A DNA stretch of 38,492 nucleotides. Origin: Deltaproteobacteria bacterium. Lineage in GTDB: Bacteria; Desulfobacterota; GWC2-55-46; UBA9637; GWC2-42-11. Positions 17,124-26,699 of this stretch are shown here, in pieces; position 1 is the first letter of the stretch, and every line of letters begins with the position of its first letter. A program made the position numbers and the translations under genes. Under the pieces are notes generated by a model. That model was not told where the DNA came from. It ran no database searches and was given only the letters and a program-made list of their open reading frames with translations. The stretch is taken from contig JACRPW010000006.1 of the NCBI GenBank assembly GCA_016223005.1, positions 1 through 38,492 of the forward strand, read 5' to 3'.

Positions 17124-18659
17124 ATGAATTATGTCAAAATATTTGATACCACCTTAAGAGACGGCGAACAATCACCGGGCGCTTCTATGAATGTAGAGGA
17201 AAAGGTAATCATTGCAAAGCAACTGGCAAGGCTCGGTGTGGATATAATTGAGGCAGGCTTTGCCATTAGTTCCCCCGGTGATTTTGAGGCTGTCCAGAGG
17301 ATTGCCCATGAGGTAGAGGGACCTATTGTATGCAGCCTTGCGAGGGCAAAACCAGAAGACATAGACAAGGCATGGGAGGCTTTGAAAGGCGCTCCAAAGC
17401 CGCGCATCCACACATTTATATCAACATCAGACATCCATCTTAAGCATCAGTTCAAAATGACAAGGGATGAGGCAAAGAAGCGGGCTATTGAAATGGTTAA
17501 AAGGGCAAGGGGATATGTTGAGGATGTTGAGTTTTCACCAATGGATGCTAGCCGTTCAGAGCCTGCATATCTCTACGAAGTCCTTGAGGCAGTGATAGAT
17601 GCAGGGGCAGCAACATTGAATATACCGGATACTGTGGGGTATGCAATCCCATCAGAGTTTGGGGCATTGATAAAGGGAATCAAGGAGAATGTTCCAAATA
17701 TAGATAAGGCAGTAATAAGTGTTCACTGCCATAATGACCTTGGGCTTGCTGTTGCAAACTCCCTTGCCGCTGTTATGAACGGTGCAAGACAGGTTGAATG
17801 CACAATAAACGGGATTGGCGAAAGGGCTGGGAATGCATCTCTGGAAGAGATTGTTATGATATTAAGGACAAGAAAGGACATACTCAATCTTGCTACCACA
17901 ATTAACACCAAAGAAATATATCCAACCAGCAGGCTTATTAGCAGCATCACAGGGATTATGGTCCAGCCTAATAAGGCGATTGTTGGGGACAATGCCTTTG
18001 CCCATGAGTCAGGGATTCATCAGGATGGACTCCTCAAGGAAAAAACAACCTATGAAATAATGAGGCCCGAATCTGTTGGCATTGCCCAATCAAAACTTGT
18101 AATGGGTAAGCATTCAGGAAGACATGCATTCAAGACTCGTCTCAAAGAACTTGGCTATGAACTATCAGATGAGGATTTAAACAAGGCATTTGAGAGATTT
18201 AAAACCCTCGCTGACCAGAAAAAAGAGGTCTTTGATGAGGACATTGAGGCAATAGTTGCTGATGAGCTCTTGAGGATAGAGATACCAGAGAGGTTTAAAC
18301 TGGACAAGTTAAATGTAGTGAGCGGAACTGAATCTGTGCCAAGTGCAACTGTGGAGATGTTTATAGACGGGAGGCATATAAAAGAGGCTGGTTTTGGCGA
18401 TGGCCCTGTTGACGCTGTTTATAAGACGATTGCAAAAATCACAAAAACAAAGAGCAAATTATTGCGTTATTCAGTCAATGCCATAACAGGCGGGACTGAT
18501 GCGCAGGGTGAGGTTACTGTTCGGCTTCAGGAAGACGAACATATTGTTTTAGGGCAGGGGGCGCATACTGATATAATAGTTGCAAGCGCAAGGGCATATA
18601 TAAACGCCATTAATAAACTGGAATATAAAAAGAGGGAGAAGAAGGTAAGGGTGGTGTAG
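17124..18659 (+). CDS. leuA: 2-isopropylmalate synthase
   Basis: The protein has 511 residues, normal for LeuA1. It condenses acetyl-CoA with 2-ketoisovalerate, the first committed step of leucine synthesis. The HMGL-type barrel begins with [16 protein letters not shown] (7-22) holding Arg 12 and Asp 13. The metal ligands His 201 and His 203 lie in [21 protein letters not shown] and the linker [12 protein letters not shown] follow. The last 130 residues are the leucine-binding regulatory domain ([27 protein letters not shown] region). It ends the branched-chain/phospholipid operon and follows pssA closely. Confidence 0.96.
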   Translation: MNYVKIFDTTLRDGEQSPGASMNVEEKVIIAKQLARLGVDIIEAGFAISSPGDFEAVQRIAHEVEGPIVCSLARAKPEDIDKAWEALKGAPKPRIHTFISTSDIHLKHQFKMTRDEAKKRAIEMVKRARGYVEDVEFSPMDASRSEPAYLYEVLEAVIDAGAATLNIPDTVGYAIPSEFGALIKGIKENVPNIDKAVISVHCHNDLGLAVANSLAAVMNGARQVECTINGIGERAGNASLEEIVMILRTRKDILNLATTINTKEIYPTSRLISSITGIMVQPNKAIVGDNAFAHESGIHQDGLLKEKTTYEIMRPESVGIAQSKLVMGKHSGRHAFKTRLKELGYELSDEDLNKAFERFKTLADQKKEVFDEDIEAIVADELLRIEIPERFKLDKLNVVSGTESVPSATVEMFIDGRHIKEAGFGDGPVDAVYKTIAKITKTKSKLLRYSVNAITGGTDAQGEVTVRLQEDEHIVLGQGAHTDIIVASARAYINAINKLEYKKREKKVRVV

Positions 18660-18684
18660 ATAAGAAATAGGGAGGTGATGTCAA

Positions 18685-20523
18685 ATGACATGGCTGGAAA
18701 GAACTCTGGAAACAATAGAGATAAAAGTTCTTGGCAGATTCAGGCTTGGGACTAAAATCCTTGCGGGTTTTTTAATCACACTCTTTCCTGTAGTCATTGC
18801 ACTTGGATATATCGGCGTTGCAAGTCTTATTGTTGAAAAGACAGTAGATGAGATGAAGTTTATGGATGGCATGGCGGATTCAACTCATCAGGTAATCCAG
18901 TGGACTACAGACTATGCGTTAACGCACGTACCTGATTCCTATAACAAGGTAAATGCATCTGTGGAGAGATACTATAAGAGTTTAGAAACATTAACAGAGG
19001 CAAATCAGAATAAGCCCGATGTGCTTAAAAAGTTAGAGGCAATTGATAAGGTATTTAATGATTACTATAAGTTAAGTCTTGAGATGACAGATGCATATAT
19101 CAAGTATGACCGGGTGGTAGGCAACTCATTTACTGATGAATTTCATAAGAAAAAAGACAATTTGATAAAGAGTATAAATGCCATAAGAATAAATACTGTT
19201 AACAATGTAGAGTCATCATTTAGGAAGGCAAAATTTATGGCAATTCTGGCAAGCGTTGGAATTATAGCAGCCTTGATACTATCTGCCCTGTTTTTTGGCT
19301 GGAGGCTTGGGATTCCTCTTGTCAGGTTAAAAAAGGCTGTAGAAGGTTTTGAAAAAGAGGGGAATAAAATTGAGAATTTGAATATTCAGACTGAAGATGA
19401 GGTCGGCGAACTTGCAGTGTCATTTGTCGGGCTTTCAGAGAGGCTTCATAACACCCGTGAAACACTGGACAATGAACTCCTGAAACTAAAACATCTTGTA
19501 AAGTTTGGCAAACTCATAGGGGACGAGATTTCAGAACCCGAGTGCTACACTATATTCACCAATTTTTTGAATAAGAATTTTGAACTGGATAGGATTGTTG
19601 CAGTGTCTTTTAATAACAGCGAGAATCTGGCAGAACTCATTGCCTCTTATGAAAGGACAAAAGGAGAGATGCCATTATCTGCTTCCACGCAGTATGATAT
19701 GAGGGTGATTCAGGAGGCGGTGCTGTGCAGGGCAGTCAGGTCAGGACAGGAGTTTGTTGTCGGGGATGTGGAAAATGAATACCGCTGTCCGTATCAGGAA
19801 ATAGTTCAGAAAAAGGGGAGTTATGTATGTTTTCCTGTATCAACAGGCGGGGCAATGCTTGGATGGGTTCACCTTGTCAGCAATGAAACAGGTTATTTTA
19901 CACCTGAGCGGTGTTTTACCATAGAGTCATATATTTCATCACTTGCTCCTGCAATAAGCAATATGAGGCTGTTAAATGCCCATAAAAAGTTATCCATAAG
20001 GGATTCACTCACAGGACTTTATAACCGCAGATTCCTTGATAATGTGTTGGAAAAGCAAGCGTCTGTTGCAGGCAGATATAAACAGCCGCTTAGTGTTGTG
20101 ATGATAGATGTAGACCACTTTAAGAAGTTTAATGATACACATGGTCATGCCTTTGGGGATAAGGTCTTGCGTCTTATGGCAGAGGTTTTAACAAGGACTG
20201 TCAGGGAGTCGGACACAGTTGGCAGATGGGGTGGTGAGGAATTTATCCTTGTGCTTCCAAATACTGATGTAGAAGGGGCGTATCATGTTGCTGAAAAGGT
20301 TCGTGCTGCTGTGGAAGGATGTTCTGTTATGGCGGTAAGCGGCATGCCGCAGGGTGTAACCATAAGTCTTGGCATATCTACTTACCCTAATATATCGGGA
20401 GATTTAAAAGAACTTGTAGAGTCAGCAGACAATGCATTGTATCAGTCTAAAGCCACTGGCAGAAACAAGACAACAAAGGCAGTAAGGGCTGAAAAAGAAA
20501 TTTCAGAAGAGGCTGCCAGTTAA
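18685..20523 (+). CDS. Membrane diguanylate cyclase (sensor-HAMP-GAF-GGDEF)
   Basis: A 612-residue protein that synthesises the second messenger c-di-GMP. It has a membrane helix at about 25-50, a four-helix periplasmic sensor (51-182), a second helix (183-205), a HAMP-like linker (206-260), a GAF-like domain (about 280-430) with cysteines near 348, 368 and 382, then GGDEF. The domain opens with DSLTGLYNRRF (440-450), the active site is GGEEF (516-520) and the inhibitory site RESD (507-510) is present five residues before, so product inhibition is expected. GGAGGTGA just upstream supports the ATG. It stands alone between leuA and ubiG. Confidence 0.92.
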   Translation: MTWLERTLETIEIKVLGRFRLGTKILAGFLITLFPVVIALGYIGVASLIVEKTVDEMKFMDGMADSTHQVIQWTTDYALTHVPDSYNKVNASVERYYKSLETLTEANQNKPDVLKKLEAIDKVFNDYYKLSLEMTDAYIKYDRVVGNSFTDEFHKKKDNLIKSINAIRINTVNNVESSFRKAKFMAILASVGIIAALILSALFFGWRLGIPLVRLKKAVEGFEKEGNKIENLNIQTEDEVGELAVSFVGLSERLHNTRETLDNELLKLKHLVKFGKLIGDEISEPECYTIFTNFLNKNFELDRIVAVSFNNSENLAELIASYERTKGEMPLSASTQYDMRVIQEAVLCRAVRSGQEFVVGDVENEYRCPYQEIVQKKGSYVCFPVSTGGAMLGWVHLVSNETGYFTPERCFTIESYISSLAPAISNMRLLNAHKKLSIRDSLTGLYNRRFLDNVLEKQASVAGRYKQPLSVVMIDVDHFKKFNDTHGHAFGDKVLRLMAEVLTRTVRESDTVGRWGGEEFILVLPNTDVEGAYHVAEKVRAAVEGCSVMAVSGMPQGVTISLGISTYPNISGDLKELVESADNALYQSKATGRNKTTKAVRAEKEISEEAAS

Positions 20524-20527
20524 GAAT

Positions 20528-20541
20528 AGTAAGCAGTGAGC
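20528..20541. repeat. Two-unit heptamer repeat AGTAAGC/AGTGAGC
   Basis: Two 7-base units lie in the short gap between the cyclase and ubiG. They match units of the 14523-14578 array. Confidence 0.5.
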
Positions 20542-20551
20542 AGTTTGGTTA

Positions 20552-21286
20552 ATGGAATCTATGGCAGAAATTACAGAATCTCAAAAATTTGATGCATTTG
20601 GCAAAGAGTGGTGGAGTCCGAAAGGCAGGTTTGTATCGCTTCACAGGATTAACCCTTTAAGATTTTCATATTTTTCAGGCAAGGTTGAAGGAGGTCTCAA
20701 GGATAAAAAGGTTCTTGATATAGGCTGCGGGGGCGGCATACTTTCAGAGGAATTTGCAAAGACAGGGGCTTTTGTTACAGGGATTGATTTATCCCCTGTT
20801 GCAATTGATGCTGCAAAAGGACATGCAAAGGAACAAGGACTTGATATTGATTATAAGGTGTCTTCTGTTTCTCAACTCCGAACTCCGAACTCCGAACTCC
20901 GAACTTACTTTGACATCGTTATCTGCGCCGAGGTTCTGGAGCATGTGGATGACCTTTCAAAATTTCTGAAAGACGCATGCAGTCTTTTAAAAATAGGCGG
21001 CTATTTTTTTTTCTCAACTCTGAATAAGACCCTCTCATCAAGGTTTTTTGCCATATTCATGGCAGAGAACATCTTAAACATGGTTCCAAAAGGCACGCAT
21101 GATTTCAAAAGATTTATAAGACCATCTTTTCTTGTAAAACTTTTGCAGGAAAATGGTGTAAGTGTTGAAGAGATTAAAGGAATGAGATTTGACCCCTTGC
21201 TCTTTGATTTCAGGATTTCAGACAATACAAGTATAAACTACTTGGGGTATGGAGTAAAAAATGGGAGGACAAATGGGCATCCTTGA
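20552..21286 (+). CDS. ubiG: UbiG-like SAM-dependent O-methyltransferase
   Basis: The protein has 244 residues. The SAM-binding motif [16 protein letters not shown] (54-69) and [10 protein letters not shown] (123-132) are intact, and the C-terminal half ([35 protein letters not shown]) is characteristic of UbiG, which performs both O-methylations of ubiquinone synthesis. In an anaerobe-like genome the natural substrate could be another phenol. Residues 108-118 ([11 protein letters not shown]) are encoded by a heptamer tandem array inserted between strand 3 and the [10 protein letters not shown] strand, a loop position. ATG 20561 is a possible alternative start. It overlaps fabI by 14 bases. 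Confidence 0.88.
   Translation: MESMAEITESQKFDAFGKEWWSPKGRFVSLHRINPLRFSYFSGKVEGGLKDKKVLDIGCGGGILSEEFAKTGAFVTGIDLSPVAIDAAKGHAKEQGLDIDYKVSSVSQLRTPNSELRTYFDIVICAEVLEHVDDLSKFLKDACSLLKIGGYFFFSTLNKTLSSRFFAIFMAENILNMVPKGTHDFKRFIRPSFLVKLLQENGVSVEEIKGMRFDPLLFDFRISDNTSINYLGYGVKNGRTNGHP
20874..20905. repeat. Heptamer array (AACTCCG) inside ubiG
   Basis: Four perfect copies of AACTCCG (20874-20901) plus a partial fifth are read in frame. Because 7 is not divisible by 3 the array encodes the same cyclic heptapeptide (LRTPNSE) in all three forward frames, and neither strand contains a stop. Confidence 0.92.
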
Positions 21287-22040
21287 TAACAAAAAGGCAA
21301 TAATCTTTGGTGTTGCGAATGAAAGAAGCATTGCATGGGCAATAGCACAGGCTTTGCAAAGAGAAGGCGCTGAACTTGCATTTACATACGCAGGCGCTGT
21401 GCTTGAAAGCAGGGTGAGACCCCTTGCAGAGTCTATTGGTTCAAAACTCATTCTGCCATGCGATGCAACAAACGATGCAGAGATAGATGCTGTTTTTGAA
21501 AATATAAAAAGTCAGTGGGGCGGTCTTGACATCCTTATTCATTCCATTGCATTTGCAAATAAAGAAGAATTAAAAGGCATGTTTGTTGACACATCAAGGG
21601 ATGGATTTAAACTTGCGATGGATGTGAGCGCATATTCCCTTGTGGCTTTGGCAAAGCGGGCATATCCCCTTATGACAAACGGCGGCAGTATAATAACAAT
21701 GACATATTACGGAAGTGAGAAGGTTGTGCCTAACTATAATGTAATGGGTGTTGCAAAGGCGGCATTAGAGGCAAGTGTGAAATATCTTGCAGCAGACTTG
21801 GGGCAGAAAAACATAAGGGTTAATGCCATATCAGCAGGTCCTATTAAAACCCTTGCAGCAATGGGTATAAGCGGATTCAGAGATATGCTGCAGGTTGTTG
21901 AAGGTAAAGCCCCTCTCAAGAGAAATGTTACGACAGAGGATGTGGCAAATACAGCAGTCTATCTGGCAGGCAGTCTTTCAAGCGGCGTAACAGGGGAGAT
22001 TATATATGTTGATGCAGGTTATAACATTGTAGGGATGTAA
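21273..22040 (+). CDS. fabI: Enoyl-[acyl-carrier-protein] reductase (NADH)
   Basis: The protein has 255 residues from ATG 21273, which is preceded by GGGAGG within the end of ubiG; a start 12 bases earlier is less likely. It reduces the trans-2-enoyl-ACP in the last step of each fatty acid elongation cycle. The cofactor motif [24 protein letters not shown], and the catalytic Y-x6-K (YNVMGVAK, Tyr 155/Lys 162) are all present, as is the C-terminal [15 protein letters not shown]. The spacing Y-x6-K is that of FabI rather than the Y-x3-K of other short-chain dehydrogenases. Confidence 0.96.
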   Translation: MGILDNKKAIIFGVANERSIAWAIAQALQREGAELAFTYAGAVLESRVRPLAESIGSKLILPCDATNDAEIDAVFENIKSQWGGLDILIHSIAFANKEELKGMFVDTSRDGFKLAMDVSAYSLVALAKRAYPLMTNGGSIITMTYYGSEKVVPNYNVMGVAKAALEASVKYLAADLGQKNIRVNAISAGPIKTLAAMGISGFRDMLQVVEGKAPLKRNVTTEDVANTAVYLAGSLSSGVTGEIIYVDAGYNIVGM

Positions 22041-22054
22041 TACGAAACCCACAT

Positions 22055-22085
22055 GAAAATGGGGAGGATTTAGTCGCCCATTTTC
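22055..22085. other. Hairpin between fabI and the ABC-F gene
   Basis: GAAAATGGG (22055-22063) and CCCATTTTC (22077-22085) form a perfect 9-bp stem. There is no strong T-tract after it. It may separate expression of the two genes. Confidence 0.5.
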
Positions 22086-22119
22086 GGGATAATTCTTATC
22101 GGTTTAAGAAAGGACGGAC

Positions 22120-24060
22120 ATGCTTAAGGTCAGTGGTTTGGAAAAATCATACGGAAGACAGGTGATTTTTGACAATGTGAGTTTTGTAATGAATCCCGGG
22201 GAACGGATTGGATTAGTCGGCAGGAACGGGCACGGCAAAACAACACTCTTCAAGATGATCCTCGGAGAGGAAGAGCCGGACTCAGCCGTTATCAGCATTC
22301 CGAATTATTATACTATCGGTCATCTTTCCCAGCATATCCGTTTTACTGAAGATACTGTTCTGAAAGAGGGATGCATTAGTCTTCCTGTATCTGATGATGG
22401 GATTGATGAAAGTTACAAGGTAAAGAGCATCCTCATGGGTCTCGGATTTTCTACGGATGATTTTGACCGGAGTCCTTCCATGCTCTCCGGCGGATACCAG
22501 ATTCGTTTGAACCTTGCCAAAGTGCTGGTCTCAGAGCCTAACCTCCTCCTTCTTGACGAGCCGACAAATTATCTGGACATTGTATCCGTGCGGTGGCTGA
22601 CGAGGTTTCTCCGCAATTGGAAAGGCGAACTCATAATCATCACACACGACCGTGAATTTATGGACAGCGTAACAACTCACACTATGGGCATTCACCGCTG
22701 CAAGATGAAGAAGATTGCCGGGCCTACCCAAAAATTTTATCAGCAGATAGCGCAGGAAGAAGAAATCCATGAGAAGACCCGCATTGGAGATGAAAGAAAA
22801 CGTGCAGAGGTGGGGGACTTTATAAACCGCTTCAGGGCAAAGGCATCCAAGGCAAAGGCTGTTCAGTCGCGGGTAAAGGCGCTTCTTAAGATGGAAAAAC
22901 TTGACAAACTGTCGGATATACGAACCCTTGATTTTTCATTCAAGTCCGCGCCCTTTCCGGGCAAATGGCTGATGAATGCGGCAAACATATCGTTTTCTTA
23001 CCATCATGATAGTCTGCCGCTTATTAACGGCTTGGACATAGCAGTTGGGAAAAACGACAGGATTGCCATTATAGGCAAAAACGGAAAAGGCAAGACTACC
23101 CTCTTAAGCATACTTGCAGGCGAGTTGCAGCCGCAGACAGGAGCGGTGCAGCACAATCAAAATTTATCTATCGCCTATTTCGGTCAGACCAATATCAACC
23201 GCCTTAACCCTCAAAAAACCGTTGAGATGGAGATTATGGACACGCATTCGGATTGCAATATGGGCGCTGGCCGCAAGATATGCGGAATCATGATGTTTGA
23301 CGGCGACAAGGCTCTTAAAAAGATAGAGGTGCTTTCTGGCGGCGAAAAGAGCAGGGTTTTACTTGGGAAACTGCTGGTAACCCCTGCCAATCTGCTTCTC
23401 TTGGACGAACCTACCAATCATCTGGATATGGACTCTATTGATTCCATGGTTGAGGCTATTGAGGCATTTGACGGCGGTGTGATTATCGTAACTCACAGCG
23501 AGATGATTCTCAACAGTGTAGCCACCCGGCTTATCGTATTTGACAACGGCAAGGTAGAGTTGTTCGAGGGAACCTATCAGGAATTTTTGGATCAGGTAGG
23601 ATGGGAAAGTGAGAGGGCGGAAGAGGCTGACAACAGCCGTCCAATCAGCAAACAAAACAATAATATCAATAAAAAAGAGATGCGGAGGCGGAGGTCTCAA
23701 TTAAACGAAAACCGTTCAAAGATATTAGGACCTCTGCAAAAGATGATTGCTGCTGTTGAAAAGAGCATCATGTTTTTGGAAAAGGATGTGGAAAATGAGA
23801 GCCGAATCCTTGTTGAGGCTTCGGAAAAGGGAGATGGCGAAACCATATCAACGGCATCCGTTTTCATTCATAAATTGAACAGTCAGATTGAAACCCTTTT
23901 TAAGGAGTTGGAGTCCTTAACCAGTGAGCATGATGCGAAGTCCAAAGAATTTGAACAAAGGATGATAGAATTGATAAGTCCTGACTCATCATCATTTACA
24001 TCAACCCCTGCTGTTATGCGCACGGCAGAAACAAGCGACATTCTGTATAAGTCTTCATAA
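22120..24060 (+). CDS. ABC-F family ATPase
   Basis: A 646-residue soluble protein with two ABC domains and no membrane segments. Walker A motifs are GRNGHGKTT (34-42) and GKNGKGKTT (319-327). Signatures LSGGYQIRLNLAKVL and LSGGEKSRVLLGKLL are followed by Walker B LLLLDEPTN in both halves. Between them is the charged linker typical of ABC-F factors (EttA, Uup, YheS or ribosome-protection proteins), which act on the ribosomal E site. A C-terminal coiled coil (about 525-625) resembles Uup/YheS types. GC-rich third positions (for example CTCGGAGAGGAAGAGCCG) look unlike the neighbouring AT-rich genes, which suggests transfer; I did not compute codon statistics. The exact subfamily is uncertain. 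Confidence 0.9.
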   Translation: MLKVSGLEKSYGRQVIFDNVSFVMNPGERIGLVGRNGHGKTTLFKMILGEEEPDSAVISIPNYYTIGHLSQHIRFTEDTVLKEGCISLPVSDDGIDESYKVKSILMGLGFSTDDFDRSPSMLSGGYQIRLNLAKVLVSEPNLLLLDEPTNYLDIVSVRWLTRFLRNWKGELIIITHDREFMDSVTTHTMGIHRCKMKKIAGPTQKFYQQIAQEEEIHEKTRIGDERKRAEVGDFINRFRAKASKAKAVQSRVKALLKMEKLDKLSDIRTLDFSFKSAPFPGKWLMNAANISFSYHHDSLPLINGLDIAVGKNDRIAIIGKNGKGKTTLLSILAGELQPQTGAVQHNQNLSIAYFGQTNINRLNPQKTVEMEIMDTHSDCNMGAGRKICGIMMFDGDKALKKIEVLSGGEKSRVLLGKLLVTPANLLLLDEPTNHLDMDSIDSMVEAIEAFDGGVIIVTHSEMILNSVATRLIVFDNGKVELFEGTYQEFLDQVGWESERAEEADNSRPISKQNNNINKKEMRRRRSQLNENRSKILGPLQKMIAAVEKSIMFLEKDVENESRILVEASEKGDGETISTASVFIHKLNSQIETLFKELESLTSEHDAKSKEFEQRMIELISPDSSSFTSTPAVMRTAETSDILYKSS

Positions 24061-24081
24061 GAAATTAAGGTTAAATGATTA

Positions 24082-24118
24082 ACCCGAAAAATGTATTTGG
24101 TTTTTATTTTTCTGGTTA
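24082..24118. repeat. ACCCGAAAAAT hairpin element, copy 2 (inverted)
   Basis: This is the inverse of the element at 7345-7379, with arms ACCCGAAAAAT and ATTTTTCTGGT and a nearly identical loop. It lies between the convergent ABC-F and nadB genes and reaches the nadB stop codon, so it may also serve as a two-way terminator. Confidence 0.7.
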
Positions 24119-25726
24119 ATTATTTCTTAAGACCGTATCAATCTTCCAGTTTTCATCATCCCTTTCAGGATAGTCAATATTATAATGGAGTCCGCGGCTC
24201 TCCTTTCTTTTTATTGCTGACATTATGATTAAATCTGAAACTGTTGCAATGTTTCTGAGTTCAATCAGGTTGCTTGTTACCACAAAGTTCCGGTAGTACT
24301 CATCTATCTCTTTTTGCAGAAGGTCAATCCTCCGCTTTGCCCTTTCAAGCCTTTTATTGGAACGGACTATGCCAACATAGTTCCACATGAGCCGTCTGAT
24401 TTCATCCCAGTTCTGTGTGATAACAACAGCCTCATCACTGTCAACAGCGCCGCCTGCCTGCCACTCAGGAATATCGGGGATTATGATTGTTTTGTCTTTT
24501 GCAATATCCTTTGCCATGACATACGCCCTGTTGGCAAAGACCATTGCCTCAAGGAGGGAGTTTGACGCAAGTCTGTTTGCCCCGTGCAGACCTGTGCATG
24601 CGGTTTCACCTATGGCAAAAAGCCTCTTGATGTTTGTCTCTCCAAAACTATCTGTTGCTACGCCGCCGCACACATAATGAGCAGCAGGGACAACAGGGAG
24701 CGATTCCTTTGTCATGTCATAACCAAACGACAGGCATTTTTCGTATATATTGGGGAATCTGTCTTTTATAAATTCAGGCTTCTTATGGGTTATATCCAAG
24801 AATACGCAGTCATCACCGCTTTTTTTAAGTTCAAAGTCTATTGCCCTTGCAACAATATCTCTCTGGGCAAGTTCTTTCAAAGGATGATACTTTTCCATAA
24901 ACCTTGTTCCATCTTTAAGCCGCAAAATCCCGCCCTCTCCCCGCACTGCCTCTGATATAAGAAAGTTCTTTGCCTTTGGATGATACAGGCATGTAGGATG
25001 AAACTGGATAAACTCCATATTTGCAACTACTGCCCCTGCCCTGTAACTTACAGCAATGCCGTCTCCTGTTGCCACATCAGGGTTGCTTGTGTATATATAC
25101 ACCTTTCCTGCGCCGCCTGTTGCCAGAATCGTGGTCTTTGCCAGAAATGTATGGATTCCGCCTGTGTTCTTATCAAGGGCATATGCCCCCCAGCACATAT
25201 CCTTTTCGCATTTTTCAACAAATTTTTAATGTGTAATAAGGTCTACAGCAATATGATTTTCGTATATGACAATGTTTTTTTCAGCATCAACTGCCCGGAG
25301 CATTGCCTCTTCAATCTCCCTGCCTGTAAAATCTTCAGCATGGACAATCCTTCTTTTTGAATGCCCGCCTTCTTTGCCTAAATCCAGTTCTGTTTCATCA
25401 TAACCTTTTCTTGTAGTAAATCTTGCCCCAAGGTTAATAAGTTCATATATTCGTTCAGGACCATCATTTACAACAAGTTCAACTATATCAGGATGGCATA
25501 AACCTGCACCTGCCTCTATCGTATCTCTTATATGGTTTTCGAAGGTGTCTTCTTTGCTCAAGACAGAGGCAATGCCTCCCTGTGCATAAAAGGTTGCGGA
25601 TTCAGTCCTCTCCCTTTTTGTGACAACAGAGACACTTCCGTATCTTGCAGCCTTTAATGCAAAGGAAAGCCCGGCAATCCCGCTGCCTATGATAAGAAAG
25701 TCTGTTCTAATCTCCAAAGCGCACAC
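24116..25726 (-). pseudogene. nadB: L-aspartate oxidase interrupted by an in-frame ochre codon
   Basis: The gene for the FAD enzyme that oxidises aspartate to iminoaspartate, first step of NAD synthesis. Read on the minus strand from GTG 25726 it has the FAD motif IIGSGIAGLSFALKAA (12-27), ATFYAQGGIAS, and HAEDFTGREIEEAMLRA. At codon 167 (25226-25228) there is a TAA. The same frame resumes at once ([18 protein letters not shown]) and continues with [31 protein letters not shown] and the C-terminal helical domain to 24116, giving a total length near the usual 540 codons. No frameshift is involved. The options are a real nonsense mutation, a sequencing or assembly error, or split translation restarting at ATG 25198. 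A good promoter lies upstream. The C-terminal part alone lacks the first FAD-binding strand and would probably not fold as an enzyme. Confidence 0.88.
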
Positions 25727-25752
25727 ACCATAAATTTAAGATTTTTTAAAAG

Positions 25753-25780
25753 GTTATGATAAAAACCGATGGTTTGTCAA
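25753..25780 (-). promoter_or_regulatory. Candidate sigma-70 promoter of nadB
   Basis: On the minus strand a perfect TTGACA (25775-25780) lies 16 bases from CATAAC (25753-25758), about 27 bases before the nadB start. The -10 box matches four of six consensus bases. Confidence 0.5.
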
Positions 25781-25812
25781 GGCTGGAAAACGGAAAAAAA
25801 TGGAAAAAACCC

Positions 25813-25840
25813 TTGACTTTGATTGAATTTGGGTGATAAT
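25813..25840 (+). promoter_or_regulatory. Candidate sigma-70 promoter of the response regulator
   Basis: TTGACT (25813-25818) and GATAAT (25835-25840) are separated by 16 bases and lie 56 bases before the downstream ATG. It is divergent from the nadB promoter in the same 170-base gap. Confidence 0.6.
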
Positions 25841-25896
25841 TATGCAAATAATCCTGCACATTTTTAAGGTAATCAACCTATATTACTTGAGGTTTT

Positions 25897-26697
25897 ATGA
25901 CAGGGAAAATACTTTTAGCAGACGACAGCGTAACTATACAGAAGGTTGTTTCGCTTATTCTTGCTGATACAGAATACGAATTGGTTTCTGTTAGTGATGG
26001 CAATTCTGCAATTGAAAAGATATGTGAAACAAAACCTGATATGGTTATAGTGGATGCTGCAATGCCCGGCAAGAATGGCTATGAAGTGTGCAAATATGTA
26101 AAGAATACATCATCTTTAAAGCATATCCCTGTCCTTCTCCTGACAGGAACATTTGAACCAATAAATGAAGAAGAGGCAAAAAGGGCAGGTGTTGATGACA
26201 GTATAGTTAAACCATTTGACTCTCAGGAACTGATAGATAAGATTACAAATCTATTCCTGCACCCCAAAATGGTTGAGGATGAACCTGTAACTATGTCCCC
26301 GACAGAACCTGCCAATTTAACTGATGATTGGGGATTTGTGGACGAGGATAAAGGGGATTTAAAGGCAAGCAGTATTGATGATATTCCGATAATTGAACCG
26401 CTGGAAGAGATAATAGAAGGAACTGATGCTGAATTTGATGCAGATTCTAAACAAGAAACCCATGCACTGAAAGAAACAGAGGAAAGGGTAAAAGAAACCT
26501 TGCTGCAGCCATTGTCTCCATCCTTAGAACCTGCAGGGCTTGAGGCAGCAATAAGTTCGCAACTTGAGTACTCTGTGGAAAAAACAGTTGAAGAGATGGC
26601 TAAAAAAATTATCCCTGACATTGCAGAAAAAGCAGTAAAAAAAGAGATTGAAAAAATCTTTAATGTGCTATTAAAGACAATAAGCACAGGAACTTAA
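25897..26697 (+). CDS. Response regulator with acidic linker and C-terminal helix
   Basis: A 266-residue protein. The N-terminal receiver domain (about 4-120) has Asp 9/10, phosphoacceptor Asp 53 (VIVDAAMPG), Thr 83 and Lys 105. A long acidic, Pro-rich linker (about 125-215) leads to a conserved-looking amphipathic helix (VEKTVEEMAKKIIPDIAEKAVKKEIEKI, about 228-255, quoted in part elsewhere as TVEEMAKKIIPDIAEK). Such receiver proteins with a C-terminal helix are common in Deltaproteobacteria-like genomes and are thought to act by protein-protein contact rather than DNA binding. It ends two bases before the GGDEF gene, so the two are one signalling operon. Confidence 0.85.
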   Translation: MTGKILLADDSVTIQKVVSLILADTEYELVSVSDGNSAIEKICETKPDMVIVDAAMPGKNGYEVCKYVKNTSSLKHIPVLLLTGTFEPINEEEAKRAGVDDSIVKPFDSQELIDKITNLFLHPKMVEDEPVTMSPTEPANLTDDWGFVDEDKGDLKASSIDDIPIIEPLEEIIEGTDAEFDADSKQETHALKETEERVKETLLQPLSPSLEPAGLEAAISSQLEYSVEKTVEEMAKKIIPDIAEKAVKKEIEKIFNVLLKTISTGT

Positions 26698-26699
26698 AA

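Noticed and set aside
20874-20905. CRISPR-like array in ubiG
   Set aside because: Units are 7 bases, contiguous and without spacers.
25198-25226. Frameshift in nadB
   Set aside because: Both parts are in the same frame (the starts differ by 528 bases), so only a nonsense codon separates them.
25226-25228. Recoding of the nadB stop as selenocysteine or pyrrolysine
   Set aside because: Those use TGA and TAG; this is TAA, and no recoding hairpin is apparent.
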